A DNA stretch of 64,000 bases from Treponema sp. (GTDB lineage Bacteria > Spirochaetota > Spirochaetia > Treponematales > Treponemataceae), in assembly GCA_016293915.1 (NCBI GenBank), contig JAEDCY010000005.1:1-64000 (forward strand). Direction: 5' to 3'. Below, in pieces: positions 15,159 to 23,913 of the stretch (within the stretch, counting starts at the first letter, position 1; every line of letters begins with the position of its first letter). Both the position numbers and the translations under genes were made by a program. Below the pieces are notes generated by a model. It did no database searches. It was not told where the DNA came from and saw nothing but the letters and a program-made list of their open reading frames with translations.

Positions 15159-16151
15159 ATGGACTTAAAAGGACGCAATTTTCTTACATTAAAAGATTTT
15201 ACTCCGGCAGAAATTACAGGCCTTCTCGACCTCGCTGCCGACCTCAAGGAAAAAAAACGAAAGGGGATTCCGGTAGATATTCACCGCGGTAAAAACATTG
15301 CCCTCATTTTTGAAAAAACAAGTACCCGTACCCGTTGTGCCTTCGAAGTTGCAGCTCATGATCTTGGAATCTGCACAACCTATCTTGCAGAAGGCAGTCA
15401 AATTGGTAAAAAAGAAAGCATCGCAGATACAGCCCGCGTCCTTGGCCGCATGTTCGACGGAATTGAATACCGCGGATTCGAGCAGACAATCGTAGAAGAC
15501 CTTGCAAAATATTCAGGCGTAGTTGTATGGAATGGTCTTACAAACGAATATCACCCGACCCAGATGCTGGCAGATATGCTTACAATCCGCGAGCACTTCG
15601 GAAAGCTCAAAGGTCTTAAACTCGTATACTTTGGAGATGCCCGCTACAACATAGGAAACTCACTTTGTATTGTTTGTTCAAAGCTTGGACTCAACCTCAC
15701 TCTTTGTGCTCCAGAAAAATATTTCCCAAATAAGGCTCTTGTTGATGAATGCCAGAAGTGGTGTCAGGAAAGCGGAGCTTCAATCACACTGGAAAGTAAT
15801 GTAGATAAGGCTGCTGCCGGAGCCGACATCATCTACACCGACGTCTGGGTAAGCATGGGCGAGCCGGATGCAGTATGGGCAGAGCGCATTGCAGACCTCA
15901 AACCATATCAGGTAAATGCAGAGGTTATGAAAAAGGCAAAGCCAACTGCAATCTTTATGCACGATCTGCCATCCTTCCATGATCTTAATACAAAAATTGG
16001 TAAGGAAGTAGGCGAGAAGTTCGGCCTTACCGCCATGGAAGTTACAGACGAAGTTTTTGAAAGCAAACAGTCTGTCGTTTTTGACGAAGCTGAAAACCGC
16101 ATGCACACTATAAAAGCAGTCATTGCTGCTACATTAGGAAATAACTTTTAA
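15159..16151 (+). CDS. argF: Ornithine carbamoyltransferase-like
   Basis: 330 residues, normal length. [17 protein letters not shown] is the carbamoyl-phosphate site, HPTQMLAD the second phosphate motif, and [11 protein letters not shown] the ornithine-side loop, all typical of OTCase (carbamoyl phosphate + ornithine to citrulline). The C-terminal motif that normally reads HCLPAFHD, whose Cys contacts ornithine, reads HDLPSFHD here (Asp at residue 269). This could shift substrate preference or lower activity. GAGGT lies before the ATG. No other arginine or arginine-deiminase gene is nearby, so anabolic and catabolic roles cannot be separated. Confidence 0.88.
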   Translation: MDLKGRNFLTLKDFTPAEITGLLDLAADLKEKKRKGIPVDIHRGKNIALIFEKTSTRTRCAFEVAAHDLGICTTYLAEGSQIGKKESIADTARVLGRMFDGIEYRGFEQTIVEDLAKYSGVVVWNGLTNEYHPTQMLADMLTIREHFGKLKGLKLVYFGDARYNIGNSLCIVCSKLGLNLTLCAPEKYFPNKALVDECQKWCQESGASITLESNVDKAAAGADIIYTDVWVSMGEPDAVWAERIADLKPYQVNAEVMKKAKPTAIFMHDLPSFHDLNTKIGKEVGEKFGLTAMEVTDEVFESKQSVVFDEAENRMHTIKAVIAATLGNNF

Positions 16152-16171
16152 AATAACTTCACCGTTAAATA

Positions 16172-16231
16172 CAAGTTCGTCAAGGCACGCTACGCTTAAA
16201 GCCTTGACAAACTTGTTTAATGGCTTTTTTT
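16172..16231 (+). terminator. Hairpin terminator after argF
   Basis: A 15-bp stem (16172-16186 with 16201-16215, one G-T pair) around a 14-nt loop is followed by a T-rich stretch ending in TTTTTTT at 16224-16230, just before the AGGAG of the ACT gene. Confidence 0.7.
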
Positions 16232-16250
16232 ATGGAGGATAAAGCACATT

Positions 16251-16520
16251 ATGAATGCTATTATAACTGTAGTAGGATCAGATAAAGTCGGAATCATCGC
16301 AAAGATTTCTCAGTACCTTTCAGACCATAAAATCAACATTGCCGATATCACTCAGACAATTCTTTCCGGCAACTTTGTAATGATGATGATGGTAGATTTT
16401 TCTGCTGCCGACATAGATATTGAAACACTCCGTTCAAGTATGAACTCTCTCGCCGAAGAAATGGGCGTAGAAATCAACATCATGAACGAAAAAGTCTTTT
16501 CAGCTATGCACCGTGTTTAA
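16251..16520 (+). CDS. ACT-domain protein (UPF0237 family)
   Basis: 89 residues, the whole being one ACT fold: ITVVGSDKVGIIAKISQYLSD, INIADITQTIL, NFVMMMMVDFS. The UPF0237 family is a small cytoplasmic amino-acid-sensing type protein of unknown role, usually followed by a UPF0210 (DUF711) gene. That partner is absent here: a 190-bp repeat follows instead. Good ribosome-binding site (GGAGG at 16234-16238). Confidence 0.88.
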   Translation: MNAIITVVGSDKVGIIAKISQYLSDHKINIADITQTILSGNFVMMMMVDFSAADIDIETLRSSMNSLAEEMGVEINIMNEKVFSAMHRV

Positions 16521-16531
16521 AATGACGGGGT

Positions 16532-16721
16532 TGTCCAAAAAGTATCGTCATGCTGAACCTTCGCAGCATAGCTGCTCGGAGACTCGCTAAAAACAGTCCA
16601 CTGGACTGTTTTTACACTGCATAGCAGTGTCGCTCCCTATGTTTCAGCATCTACACTATATCTAGGCCTATAGATTCCGAAACAAGTTCGGAATGACGCT
16701 AGGAAGTAAACTTATTGGTCA
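16532..16721. repeat. 190-bp element, copy A
   Basis: Near-identical to 30279-30468 and the same length. Ends are imperfect inverted repeats (TGTCCAAAAAGT against TGACCAATAAGT, 10 of 12). Inside are nested hairpins: AAAAACAGTCC/GGACTGTTTTT, ACACTGC-ATA-GCAGTGT, and ATTCCGAA-ACAAG-TTCGGAAT near the right end. The GTCATGCTGAAC...TTCAGCATCTA and TAGATTCCGAA...TTCGGAATGAC blocks are shared with the short double hairpin at 61711-61770. No coding capacity. The rest of the 16521-16853 gap holds only the EAL-gene promoter. Confidence 0.88.
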
Positions 16722-16817
16722 TCTCTGTCGGTTGCAGTACGAGATTTAAAATGTGACGGAAAAATTGCAACCGCAACCAATGCACAGAGTGTAAAAATAA
16801 CAATTTTTTAAATCTTT

Positions 16818-16846
16818 TTGCATCCCCCGAATTTCTGTGATATTAT
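16818..16846 (+). promoter_or_regulatory. Promoter of the EAL gene, probably leaderless
   Basis: TTGCAT (16818-16823), 17-nt spacer, TATTAT (16841-16846). The ATG follows 7 nt later and no Shine-Dalgarno sequence is present. Confidence 0.6.
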
Positions 16847-16853
16847 ATAAATA

Positions 16854-18791
16854 ATGGAATTCGGACTATCAGATTACTACATAATTGGCGAACTTATCAC
16901 TTGCTGGGGCTCAGTTTTAATCTGTATTAATACTCTTTTGTCTTATGCCTTATATGATAAGCATCAGCGTTATTTTCTTGTTGCTTCGGCTTCAACATTC
17001 GCAGCTTCATTATTTAACATATTTTCTGTTTATTTTATTTCATATTTTTCTGAATATCCTGCATATTTATGTACAATTTTTACTACTTTATACTTTCTGG
17101 TGCTGCTTATCTGCCCGTGCATAATGACTTGCTATGTATTTGATATGGCAATCCAAAATAAAAAGAAACTTCATTTGTATTTTTTAATATCAGGAGGAAT
17201 TCTTGTTGCCTACATCCTGCTTGTTATTTTAAATTTTTGTACCGGATGGATTTTTTATTATGATGAAGTACAAGGTTATACCCGTGGACCAATAAAAAAT
17301 ATTACTTATGTACTTACACTTGCTTATGGAATTGCTATTGTTATAACAGTATTAATTCAAAGACGATATCTTGCCCGAAGAATTTTCTGGGTGTTTATGG
17401 CTTATCCATTTGTATCAATATTTTTTGTGGCAATTCAGTTTTTCTTCCCAAAAGTAATACTTACAGGAGTAGCTTCTTTTACTTCAGTTTTATTTGCTTA
17501 TGTAACAATCCAGTCTTATAGTATGGGAATAAATCTGAAAACAGGTCTTATGATGGACTCACGCCTTCGAAAACGCATTTCAATTCAGCGTAAGGGGGGA
17601 GTTCTTTTTGTAATGACTATCGATAATATTAATATGATTCAATCAAGTCTGGATGCGGTAGAATTAAACAGATTGTTTCTTCATCTGGGACAGATTTTTA
17701 TGACTCACTTCCCGAGAAATGCATATATTATTTCTATAAACAGACTTGCGGGAATTGGAAAAAATATAGAAGAGGTAAAGGAAAAAAGCGAACTTGTTTT
17801 AAGAGATATTAAAAAATTAAGTTCGGATATTAATTCAATAATTCCTATTCCAATTGAATCTTTTTCTGCTGCAATAGAGTTTTCAAAAGATGAAAATGAT
17901 TATGATTCTTTGATGGATCTTTTGAATAGCATGCTGGTTCGGGCTAAAGCTTCTCAGCTAAAAAATCTTCAGATTTGTGATGAGTCTGTTTTTGTAGATA
18001 GAGAACGCAAGAGATATATTTACAGAATTTTAAGAAGAGAACTTAACCTTGAATCAGAACAGTTTCAGGTCTGGTTTCAGCCCATATATTCTATTAAAAG
18101 TAAAAAGTTTGAATATATGGAAGCGCTTTCCCGCCTGAAAAATACCGAGCTTGGAGATATTCCTCCGCAAGAATTTGTTCAGGTTGCAGAAAATCGAGGT
18201 CTCATAGAAATGCTGGGCTTTGTTGCTTTTGAAAAAGTCTGCAAGTATATTTCTGAGAACCGCGATACAGTGAATGCAGTTTCAATCAACTTTTCTGTTT
18301 ATCAGATGATGAATCCGAATGTCGTACAGAATGTTCTTGATACAATCCATCGTTTCAGTCTTTCTCCATCAAATATCATTATGGAAATTACAGAAAGTAT
18401 TTTCATTGATAATTATGAGCTTGTAAAAAAGCATATGATAGAGCTGGCTCAGGCTGGTGTTAAATTTTATCTTGATGATTTTGGTACCGGTTACTCTAAT
18501 CTTACAAATGTTATTTCACTTCCATTTTCAACTATTAAAATGGATCGTTCTCTTGTGCTTGCAATGGAAGAAGGGCAGAAGGGTGTAAGTCTCTTTTTTG
18601 ATCTGGTCAGTACTTTTAAGGGAGTTGGCTTTAAGATTCTCGTTGAAGGAGTAGAAACAAATAATCAAAACTACCTGGTAGAAAGAGCTGGCGTAGATTT
18701 TATTCAGGGATTTTTGTACAGCCGTCCTTTACCACCTTCAGAGTGTGTGGAATTACTGCAACGTACCGGTTCAATGGTTGAGAGTAAATAA
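16854..18791 (+). CDS. Membrane-bound cyclic-di-GMP phosphodiesterase (EAL domain)
   Basis: 645 residues. Residues 1-225 contain seven or so membrane segments, a putative membrane sensor. Residues about 230-390 look like a degenerate GGDEF or linker domain with no GGDEF motif. The EAL domain (about 395-640) keeps the catalytic set: YMEALSRL (EAL), SINFSVYQ, MEITES, FYLDDFGTGYSNL, IKMDRS, LVEGVET and GFLYSRPLP. It should therefore hydrolyse c-di-GMP, influencing motility or attachment. Transcribed alone, convergent with dgt (5-bp gap). Confidence 0.92.
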   Translation: MEFGLSDYYIIGELITCWGSVLICINTLLSYALYDKHQRYFLVASASTFAASLFNIFSVYFISYFSEYPAYLCTIFTTLYFLVLLICPCIMTCYVFDMAIQNKKKLHLYFLISGGILVAYILLVILNFCTGWIFYYDEVQGYTRGPIKNITYVLTLAYGIAIVITVLIQRRYLARRIFWVFMAYPFVSIFFVAIQFFFPKVILTGVASFTSVLFAYVTIQSYSMGINLKTGLMMDSRLRKRISIQRKGGVLFVMTIDNINMIQSSLDAVELNRLFLHLGQIFMTHFPRNAYIISINRLAGIGKNIEEVKEKSELVLRDIKKLSSDINSIIPIPIESFSAAIEFSKDENDYDSLMDLLNSMLVRAKASQLKNLQICDESVFVDRERKRYIYRILRRELNLESEQFQVWFQPIYSIKSKKFEYMEALSRLKNTELGDIPPQEFVQVAENRGLIEMLGFVAFEKVCKYISENRDTVNAVSINFSVYQMMNPNVVQNVLDTIHRFSLSPSNIIMEITESIFIDNYELVKKHMIELAQAGVKFYLDDFGTGYSNLTNVISLPFSTIKMDRSLVLAMEEGQKGVSLFFDLVSTFKGVGFKILVEGVETNNQNYLVERAGVDFIQGFLYSRPLPPSECVELLQRTGSMVESK

Positions 18792-18796
18792 AAAAA

Positions 18797-20083
18797 TTAA
18801 AATGTAATTACTTCTTCGTAGACCTGTATGGCAAACTGATCTGTCATTCCGGATATAAACTCAATTATACATTTTGTATAAGACTCGTTATCATGAAGGT
18901 CGAATACCGGCTGGGTGTTGTATTTTAGTACAGGCTTGCGGTCTACAAAGCTGTGACGCTCTGCAATAAAAGGCTTGTAGCTTGTGTATTTTATGAGCCA
19001 GTCTTCAAAGGTTGCACAGAGTTTTGGATAATATCGAAGAGCCTGTCCTACACGACCTGTTTCTGCATAAATTTTTGTTTTTTGCAGTGTGCGGAAAAGT
19101 GTGCCGATTATGTTTTCTGCATAAATAGCAAATTCTCCAAGTCGCCAGTGTTTGTAAATCCGTGCAAAGTTAAACTTTTTAAGTTCAAGAATAAACTTGA
19201 AATATTCATCTGAAAAACTAAGGCCTTTTTCCGGGCTGCTCTGTTCACAAAGGTCAACAATAAGATCATTAATTAAAGTTGTTGTATTTACAGCTTTTCC
19301 GCTTCGAAGTGCCCGTGCTCCTTTACGTTCAAAGCCTAGAGTGGAGCCTACAATTTCACGGAGTTCGCGGTATGCTGCCATATCAATTATATGATAGGAG
19401 CGCGCATCTTCTATGTCTCGTCCAAGATAAGCAATTTTATCAGCAATCTTTACAACGCAGCCTTCCCAGGTAAATGGTTGAATGAAGCCCGGGCGCTTTA
19501 TTGAATATAAATCAATTGCTTCTTCGCGAGGTTTTATGCCCTGCTGGTCAATTTCACCGCAGTGACAGATAAGTCCGTCTCGAACGGCATAAGTCAGGTT
19601 TAACGGCTGTTCAATTCCATTGGGGTCAGGGAGTGTTTCTATATAATCTGCAAAAAATAGACTGTTTCTTTCATGCCAGAATTTCTTTGGAGCATTATGA
19701 CCTTCTTTCTGTTCCAGAAGTTTGTTTAGACAGTCCTCTCCATGATGGCCGAAAGGTGCATGGCCTATATCGTGGCCCATTGCAATAGCTGCGGCAAGCT
19801 GTTCGTTCAGTCCCAGATACTTTGCAATAGTGGTTGCAACGGATGCAACATGCATTACGTGTTCCATTCTGGTACAGATATGGTCGTTATGAGGTGCAAA
19901 AAATACCTGTGTTTTATGTTTCAGGCGGCGATATGCCTGCGAATGAAGAATTCTTGTGTAATCACGCTCAAATTCTGAACGGATTTCATTATTTCTTCTA
20001 TATAACTGAATTTCTCTTTTATTAGCCTGTTCCCATTTAGGATTTTCAGGACAGGTTCGTACATTATAAAAAGAATTCTGCAT
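18797..20083 (-). CDS. dgt: dGTPase-like HD-domain triphosphohydrolase
   Basis: 428 residues. RRLKHKTQVFFAPHNDHICT, TRMEHVMHVASVA and the HD pair MGHDIGHAPFGHHGE are the signature of deoxyguanosinetriphosphate triphosphohydrolases (dNTP to deoxynucleoside plus tripolyphosphate), with IADKIAYLGRDIEDA as the final metal ligand region. Cytoplasmic; likely trims dNTP pools. A clear GAGGTGG ribosome-binding site precedes the ATG. Substrate breadth (dGTP only or all dNTPs) cannot be told by eye. Confidence 0.92.
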   Translation of the reverse strand: MQNSFYNVRTCPENPKWEQANKREIQLYRRNNEIRSEFERDYTRILHSQAYRRLKHKTQVFFAPHNDHICTRMEHVMHVASVATTIAKYLGLNEQLAAAIAMGHDIGHAPFGHHGEDCLNKLLEQKEGHNAPKKFWHERNSLFFADYIETLPDPNGIEQPLNLTYAVRDGLICHCGEIDQQGIKPREEAIDLYSIKRPGFIQPFTWEGCVVKIADKIAYLGRDIEDARSYHIIDMAAYRELREIVGSTLGFERKGARALRSGKAVNTTTLINDLIVDLCEQSSPEKGLSFSDEYFKFILELKKFNFARIYKHWRLGEFAIYAENIIGTLFRTLQKTKIYAETGRVGQALRYYPKLCATFEDWLIKYTSYKPFIAERHSFVDRKPVLKYNTQPVFDLHDNESYTKCIIEFISGMTDQFAIQVYEEVITF

Positions 20084-20121
20084 TTTCCACCTCTCTTTAT
20101 ATAATACTATGAAAATTGATT

Positions 20122-20150
20122 TTGAAAAACTATAATATTAGTGATATAAT
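20122..20150 (+). promoter_or_regulatory. Promoter of the hybrid kinase, probably leaderless
   Basis: TTGAAA (20122-20127), 17-nt spacer, TATAAT (20145-20150); the ATG is 8 nt downstream and lacks a ribosome-binding site. Confidence 0.65.
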
Positions 20151-20158
20151 CAAATGAT

Positions 20159-21907
20159 ATGCTGAAAAATAATAAAATCGTCAGAAGGTTTTTTGGTGAA
20201 CAGTATGACATACAGCACAGACTTCTCAATATTATACTTGTTGTAGGTATTCTTGGGATAGTATTTGCCTGTCTGGTTTCAACTTTAATGCATCAAAATG
20301 CCTATTCGATTATTCTTTCTTATGTATGTCTTGTTCTTTTTTGCCTGATATTCTGGATTGCAAACAGACTTAAAAGATCTCAGCTTGCAATTATTATATT
20401 TGCAATTCTTTTTGATAACATAATTTTACCAATTCTTTTTATAACCTCAGGCGGAATCGAAAGTGGTATGCCTCTATGGTATATCATGGGGTTGATATTT
20501 CCCTTTCTTCTTATTAAGGGCCGTAGTTGTATCACCGTTTTTGTTATAAGCATTACAGAATTCATAGTACTTATAGTTTATACTTATTATCATCCGGAAA
20601 TTATAATGAAGATGGCAAGTATAAAGATGGTGCTTTTCGATGTAATCGTCACTATGATTGCCGTTGTAGTTGTGTTTGCTTCAATTTTCCGCTACCAGAC
20701 ACATATTTATCAAAAGCAGCAGAAAGCCATTATAAAATCTATTCGAGAAGCCAATGAGGCCATCAAACAGAAACAGGACTTTATTTCTAATGTTTCACAC
20801 GATATCCGAACACCTATGGATTCGATTATCGGTTTTACTGAGCTTGCAAAAAAAAATCTTGATAACCCTGAAAAACTCGCAGACAGTCTGGAAAAAATCT
20901 CACGTGCATCAGGACATCTTTTAAATCTTGTAAATGAAGTTCTGGATATGTCAAAAATTACAAGTGGAAAAACTGTTATTGAAGAAGAAATGTGCAGTAT
21001 ACACAGCATAATCGATAATGTCTGTCAGATTATGCAGAATGAAATTGACCAGAAGAAGTTAAAAATTGAGCTGGATTACAGCATGCTCGACGATGATGTA
21101 CTGTCATGCGACAAAATACGCCTTAATCAGATTCTTTTGAATCTTTTAAGTAATGCAGTTAAATATTCTTATGAAGGCGGAAAGATAACAATTTCGGTTA
21201 TTCAGCTTTCTTCTGATGATGAAAGTAAAATAGTAAATGAATTCCATATAAAAGACGAAGGTTGCGGAATGACACCTGAGTTTATGGATCATGTTTTTGA
21301 GCCTTTTGCCCGCGATAAATCATCTCCGGTCTCTGCTGAAGGAACAGGACTTGGTCTTACTATCTGTAAATCGCTTGCAGAAATTATGGGCGGAGATATT
21401 GAAGTTCTTAGTGAATTAGGAAAAGGTTCTGAGTTTACTCTTATTGTTCCTCTTTCAATTCCTTCTCTTCTTGAAATTGAGGAAGAGCAGGATATTGTTG
21501 TTTACGACTTTAAAGGAAGACGAATTCTTGTTGTTGAAGATGATGTACTCAACCGCGAAATACTTGTGGAAGCGTTACGAGAAGAAGGCTTTGTTGTTGA
21601 TGAAGCTATAGATGGTTCCTTTGCAATTGAAAAGCTTCGAGATAATGATCCTGGTACTTATGAACTTGTTATTATGGATTTACAAATGCCGGTTATGGAT
21701 GGTTTTGAGACTGCAAAAATCATCAGAAACTTTAAAAATCCTGAGGTTGCAGAAATACCTATTGTTGCCCTTACTGCAGATGTCCTGCCGGAAGAAAAAA
21801 ATCAGGCTTTCAGCAGTGGCTTCAATGCATATCTGGTTAAGCCTGTAGATATGTCTGCAATGCTTAAAGTTCTCATGCTTTTCTTCCGCGAAAATAAACG
21901 TTCTTAA
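20159..21907 (+). CDS. Hybrid sensor histidine kinase with C-terminal receiver
   Basis: 582 residues. Six membrane segments fill residues about 20-185 with short loops, so sensing is probably within the membrane. HisKA follows with FISNVSHDIRTPMDSIIGFTE (phosphorylated His214), then the HATPase with DEGCGMTPEFMDHVFEPFAR and GTGLGLTICKSLAEIMGG. The receiver (about 455-575) has VVEDDVLNRE, the phosphoacceptor Asp507 in VIMDLQMPVMDG, ALTADV and YLVKPVD. No output domain is present, so a phosphotransfer partner elsewhere is expected. The decayed FIST gene immediately downstream may once have been its sensory partner. Confidence 0.92.
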   Translation: MLKNNKIVRRFFGEQYDIQHRLLNIILVVGILGIVFACLVSTLMHQNAYSIILSYVCLVLFCLIFWIANRLKRSQLAIIIFAILFDNIILPILFITSGGIESGMPLWYIMGLIFPFLLIKGRSCITVFVISITEFIVLIVYTYYHPEIIMKMASIKMVLFDVIVTMIAVVVVFASIFRYQTHIYQKQQKAIIKSIREANEAIKQKQDFISNVSHDIRTPMDSIIGFTELAKKNLDNPEKLADSLEKISRASGHLLNLVNEVLDMSKITSGKTVIEEEMCSIHSIIDNVCQIMQNEIDQKKLKIELDYSMLDDDVLSCDKIRLNQILLNLLSNAVKYSYEGGKITISVIQLSSDDESKIVNEFHIKDEGCGMTPEFMDHVFEPFARDKSSPVSAEGTGLGLTICKSLAEIMGGDIEVLSELGKGSEFTLIVPLSIPSLLEIEEEQDIVVYDFKGRRILVVEDDVLNREILVEALREEGFVVDEAIDGSFAIEKLRDNDPGTYELVIMDLQMPVMDGFETAKIIRNFKNPEVAEIPIVALTADVLPEEKNQAFSSGFNAYLVKPVDMSAMLKVLMLFFRENKRS

Positions 21908-21929
21908 AAATTTGTAAAGGAAGTGCTCT

Positions 21930-22451
21930 TTGAAAAGATGTGTCGTCGCGCTTACATCCAGTTCTGTAAATGAAGAAGCGTATTCAGAAGTTCAAACACA
22001 TTTTGATTTTCAGGAAGCAACTCCGATTCTAATAATTGTATTTGCAGAAGTTAATATGCTCTAGTTCTTTGCATCAAAACTTCAGAACAGATATCCAGAT
22101 GCTGTAGTAATAGGTTCATCTACATACATTAATTATGGTATAGAAGTTTCTGCAGGTGCAGTTTTTGATGTTGACAGACACCCTTCAATGTATAAGGCTC
22201 ATATCAAGCAGGCTCTGGATAAGCTTTCAAGTTTGAAAATACCTGCTGCCTTGAATTTGTAACTTCTTTTGGTAAAGATGAAGAACTGGTTCTGGATACT
22301 TTTGAAGAAGTTCTGGAAGAAACTGGAATTCGTGTAGCAGCCGGCTCCGGTCAAAGACGGCTCATATAAAAAAGTCAGAATTATAGTAACTGGAATTCAG
22401 CAGCCAGATAAATCCTTCATGCTGATTTCTAATTATATCTTACTGGACTAA
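21930..22451 (+). pseudogene. Decayed FIST-domain sensor gene
   Basis: A TTG at 21930 with AAAGGAAG upstream opens a frame reading KRCVVALTSSSVNEEAYSEV, interrupted by TAG at about 22062, then resuming with YPDAVVIGSSTYINYGIEVS. A frameshift near 22250 is followed by EFVTSFGKDEELVLDTFEEV and RVAAGSG. This order matches FIST_N (small-ligand sensor domain), with the remaining FIST_C missing apart from a short tail ending LISNYILLD. At least one stop, one frameshift and internal deletions make it non-functional. It explains most of the 634-bp gap after the kinase; the rest is the 93-bp element. Confidence 0.6.
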
Positions 22452-22453
22452 GG

Positions 22454-22546
22454 TCGCTCGCATAGCTCGCTCTGAGCCATTCTTTCGATGAACCTAAATA
22501 GACTTACTGCCGTAAGTCTATTTTTTAACGGTTCTTCGATTTTAGG
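22454..22546 (-). repeat. 93-bp gene-3'-end element, copy at the OFA transporter
   Basis: Read on the minus strand it starts CCTAAAATCGAAGAACCGTT, and the TAA in its first bases is the stop codon of the transporter. The central stem is a perfect 12-bp AAATAGACTTAC-GGCA-GTAAGTCTATTT, followed by AGGTTCATCGAAAGAA and a GCGAGC-rich end. Same order and length as copies at 30173-30265 and 40295-40387, but the central stem sequence differs while pairing is kept. Confidence 0.85.
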
Positions 22547-23837
22547 CTTTCTTACTCATCGGGCGAACTAAGAAACAGCTTAAGCACATAGCAACAGCAT
22601 ACAAAATAGTTGTTACGATAAGTACGTTCTGATATCCAACAGGATTAGCCTGAACTCCATGTACATCAATAAATGAACCAGTGTGCTTTACAATGAAAGA
22701 AGCCATCTGGTTTCCAGTAAGTCCTGCAAAGGCCCATGCAGAAAGTGTAATTCCGTGGATTGCAGAAATATTGCCCATTCCATAGTGGTCAGAAAGGAGG
22801 GTAGGAACATTAGAGTATCCTCCGCCGTATCCTGCATTTACAATGAAAATCAGAGCAAGTACAAATACGATAAGTACAGTATTTCCTGCTCCGTTTGCAA
22901 TACCCTTTGTAAGAAGAACAATCAAAGTTGAAACAATAGAAAGTGTGAAAATTAACTTATAGATTGTGTTGCGGTCCTTAAGCTTGTCTGCCCATGCAGA
23001 GAATCCGAGACGTCCGCCTGCGTTGAACAAGGCAGAGATTGTAGAAATAATTCCGGCAGCAGCACCAAGTCCTACACACTTTACAATCATCTTTTCCTGA
23101 GAAATGATGGCAAGACCACATGTGATGTTGATGTAGAACATAAGCCAGATTCCAATGTAAGAAGCGATTGGTTCTGTCTTAAGAGTTGCAATAATTCCTT
23201 CGTTCTTAGATTTTGTCTGTGGTTCAACCCAACCTTCAGGTTTTGCAAGAATAAGGTGACCGATGAACATCATTACAAAGTAAACACATGCAAGAATATA
23301 GAACATCTTGAAAATACCGCCTTCTCCAAGACCAGTAAGCATGCGGCTCATAATAGGAGAAGCAATAGCTTTAGCAGCACCAAAGCCTGCTACAGCAAGA
23401 CCAGTTGCAAGCCCCTTTTTGTCCTTAAACCAGAGCATAAGAGTCTTTACAGGAGAGAGGTAACCGGTACCAAGACCAATACCCATAATAAAACCGTAGC
23501 TTATGTAAATACCTACGAGAGAAAGTACGCTGTGGGGATTGTTTCCACCGTACCAGATAAAGAAGCCTGTGCCGGCCATACCAAGTGCAAATGTAATTGA
23601 TGCAATCAGAGATGACTTGTGAATATTTTTTTCTACAAGACCACCAAGGAAGGCAGCTGACATGCCGAGGAAGAATATTGCAAAGCTGAATGCCCATTCT
23701 ACAGCGCCCTTAGAAAAGCCGATGTAGTCTGCAATTTCCTGGCTGAAAATTGACCAGCAGTATACAGTTCCGATACTGCAGTGAAGAAGGAGGGCCGGGA
23801 TAGCTCCACGGATCCACTTGTTCTGAATGTTTTTCAT
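22542..23837 (-). CDS. MFS transporter, oxalate:formate antiporter (OFA) family
   Basis: 431 residues, 12 membrane segments. The N-terminus (WIRGAIPALLLHCSIGTVYCW) and GTGYLSPVKTLMLWFKDKKGLATG in the central loop are typical of the OFA branch of the major facilitator superfamily, which moves carboxylates such as oxalate, formate or lactate, though most members are uncharacterised. The stop codon is supplied by the 93-bp element. Follows the outer-membrane protein gene at 23914 on the same strand with a 76-nt gap holding a 13-bp inverted repeat. Confidence 0.88.
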   Translation of the reverse strand: MKNIQNKWIRGAIPALLLHCSIGTVYCWSIFSQEIADYIGFSKGAVEWAFSFAIFFLGMSAAFLGGLVEKNIHKSSLIASITFALGMAGTGFFIWYGGNNPHSVLSLVGIYISYGFIMGIGLGTGYLSPVKTLMLWFKDKKGLATGLAVAGFGAAKAIASPIMSRMLTGLGEGGIFKMFYILACVYFVMMFIGHLILAKPEGWVEPQTKSKNEGIIATLKTEPIASYIGIWLMFYINITCGLAIISQEKMIVKCVGLGAAAGIISTISALFNAGGRLGFSAWADKLKDRNTIYKLIFTLSIVSTLIVLLTKGIANGAGNTVLIVFVLALIFIVNAGYGGGYSNVPTLLSDHYGMGNISAIHGITLSAWAFAGLTGNQMASFIVKHTGSFIDVHGVQANPVGYQNVLIVTTILYAVAMCLSCFLVRPMSKKA

Positions 23838-23845
23838 TTTTAATG

Positions 23846-23888
23846 TTCCTTAGATTGAGGTTTTATACTATTTTATCAATCTAAGGAA
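23846..23888 (-). promoter_or_regulatory. 13-bp perfect inverted repeat upstream of the OFA gene
   Basis: TTCCTTAGATTGA (23846-23858) pairs with TCAATCTAAGGAA (23876-23888) around a 17-nt T/A-rich gap, 9 nt upstream of the transporter start. The right arm contains the AAGGAA that could be the ribosome-binding region when read on the minus strand. It could be a terminator of the upstream gene, an operator, or a hairpin that masks translation. Confidence 0.55.
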
Positions 23889-23913
23889 TATAAAACAAGT
23901 AGTAGGAGATAAA

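Noticed and set aside
22454..22546. 93-bp element as an ordinary intrinsic terminator
   Set aside because: No run of T follows its stems in any copy, and fba has a separate strong terminator beyond it.
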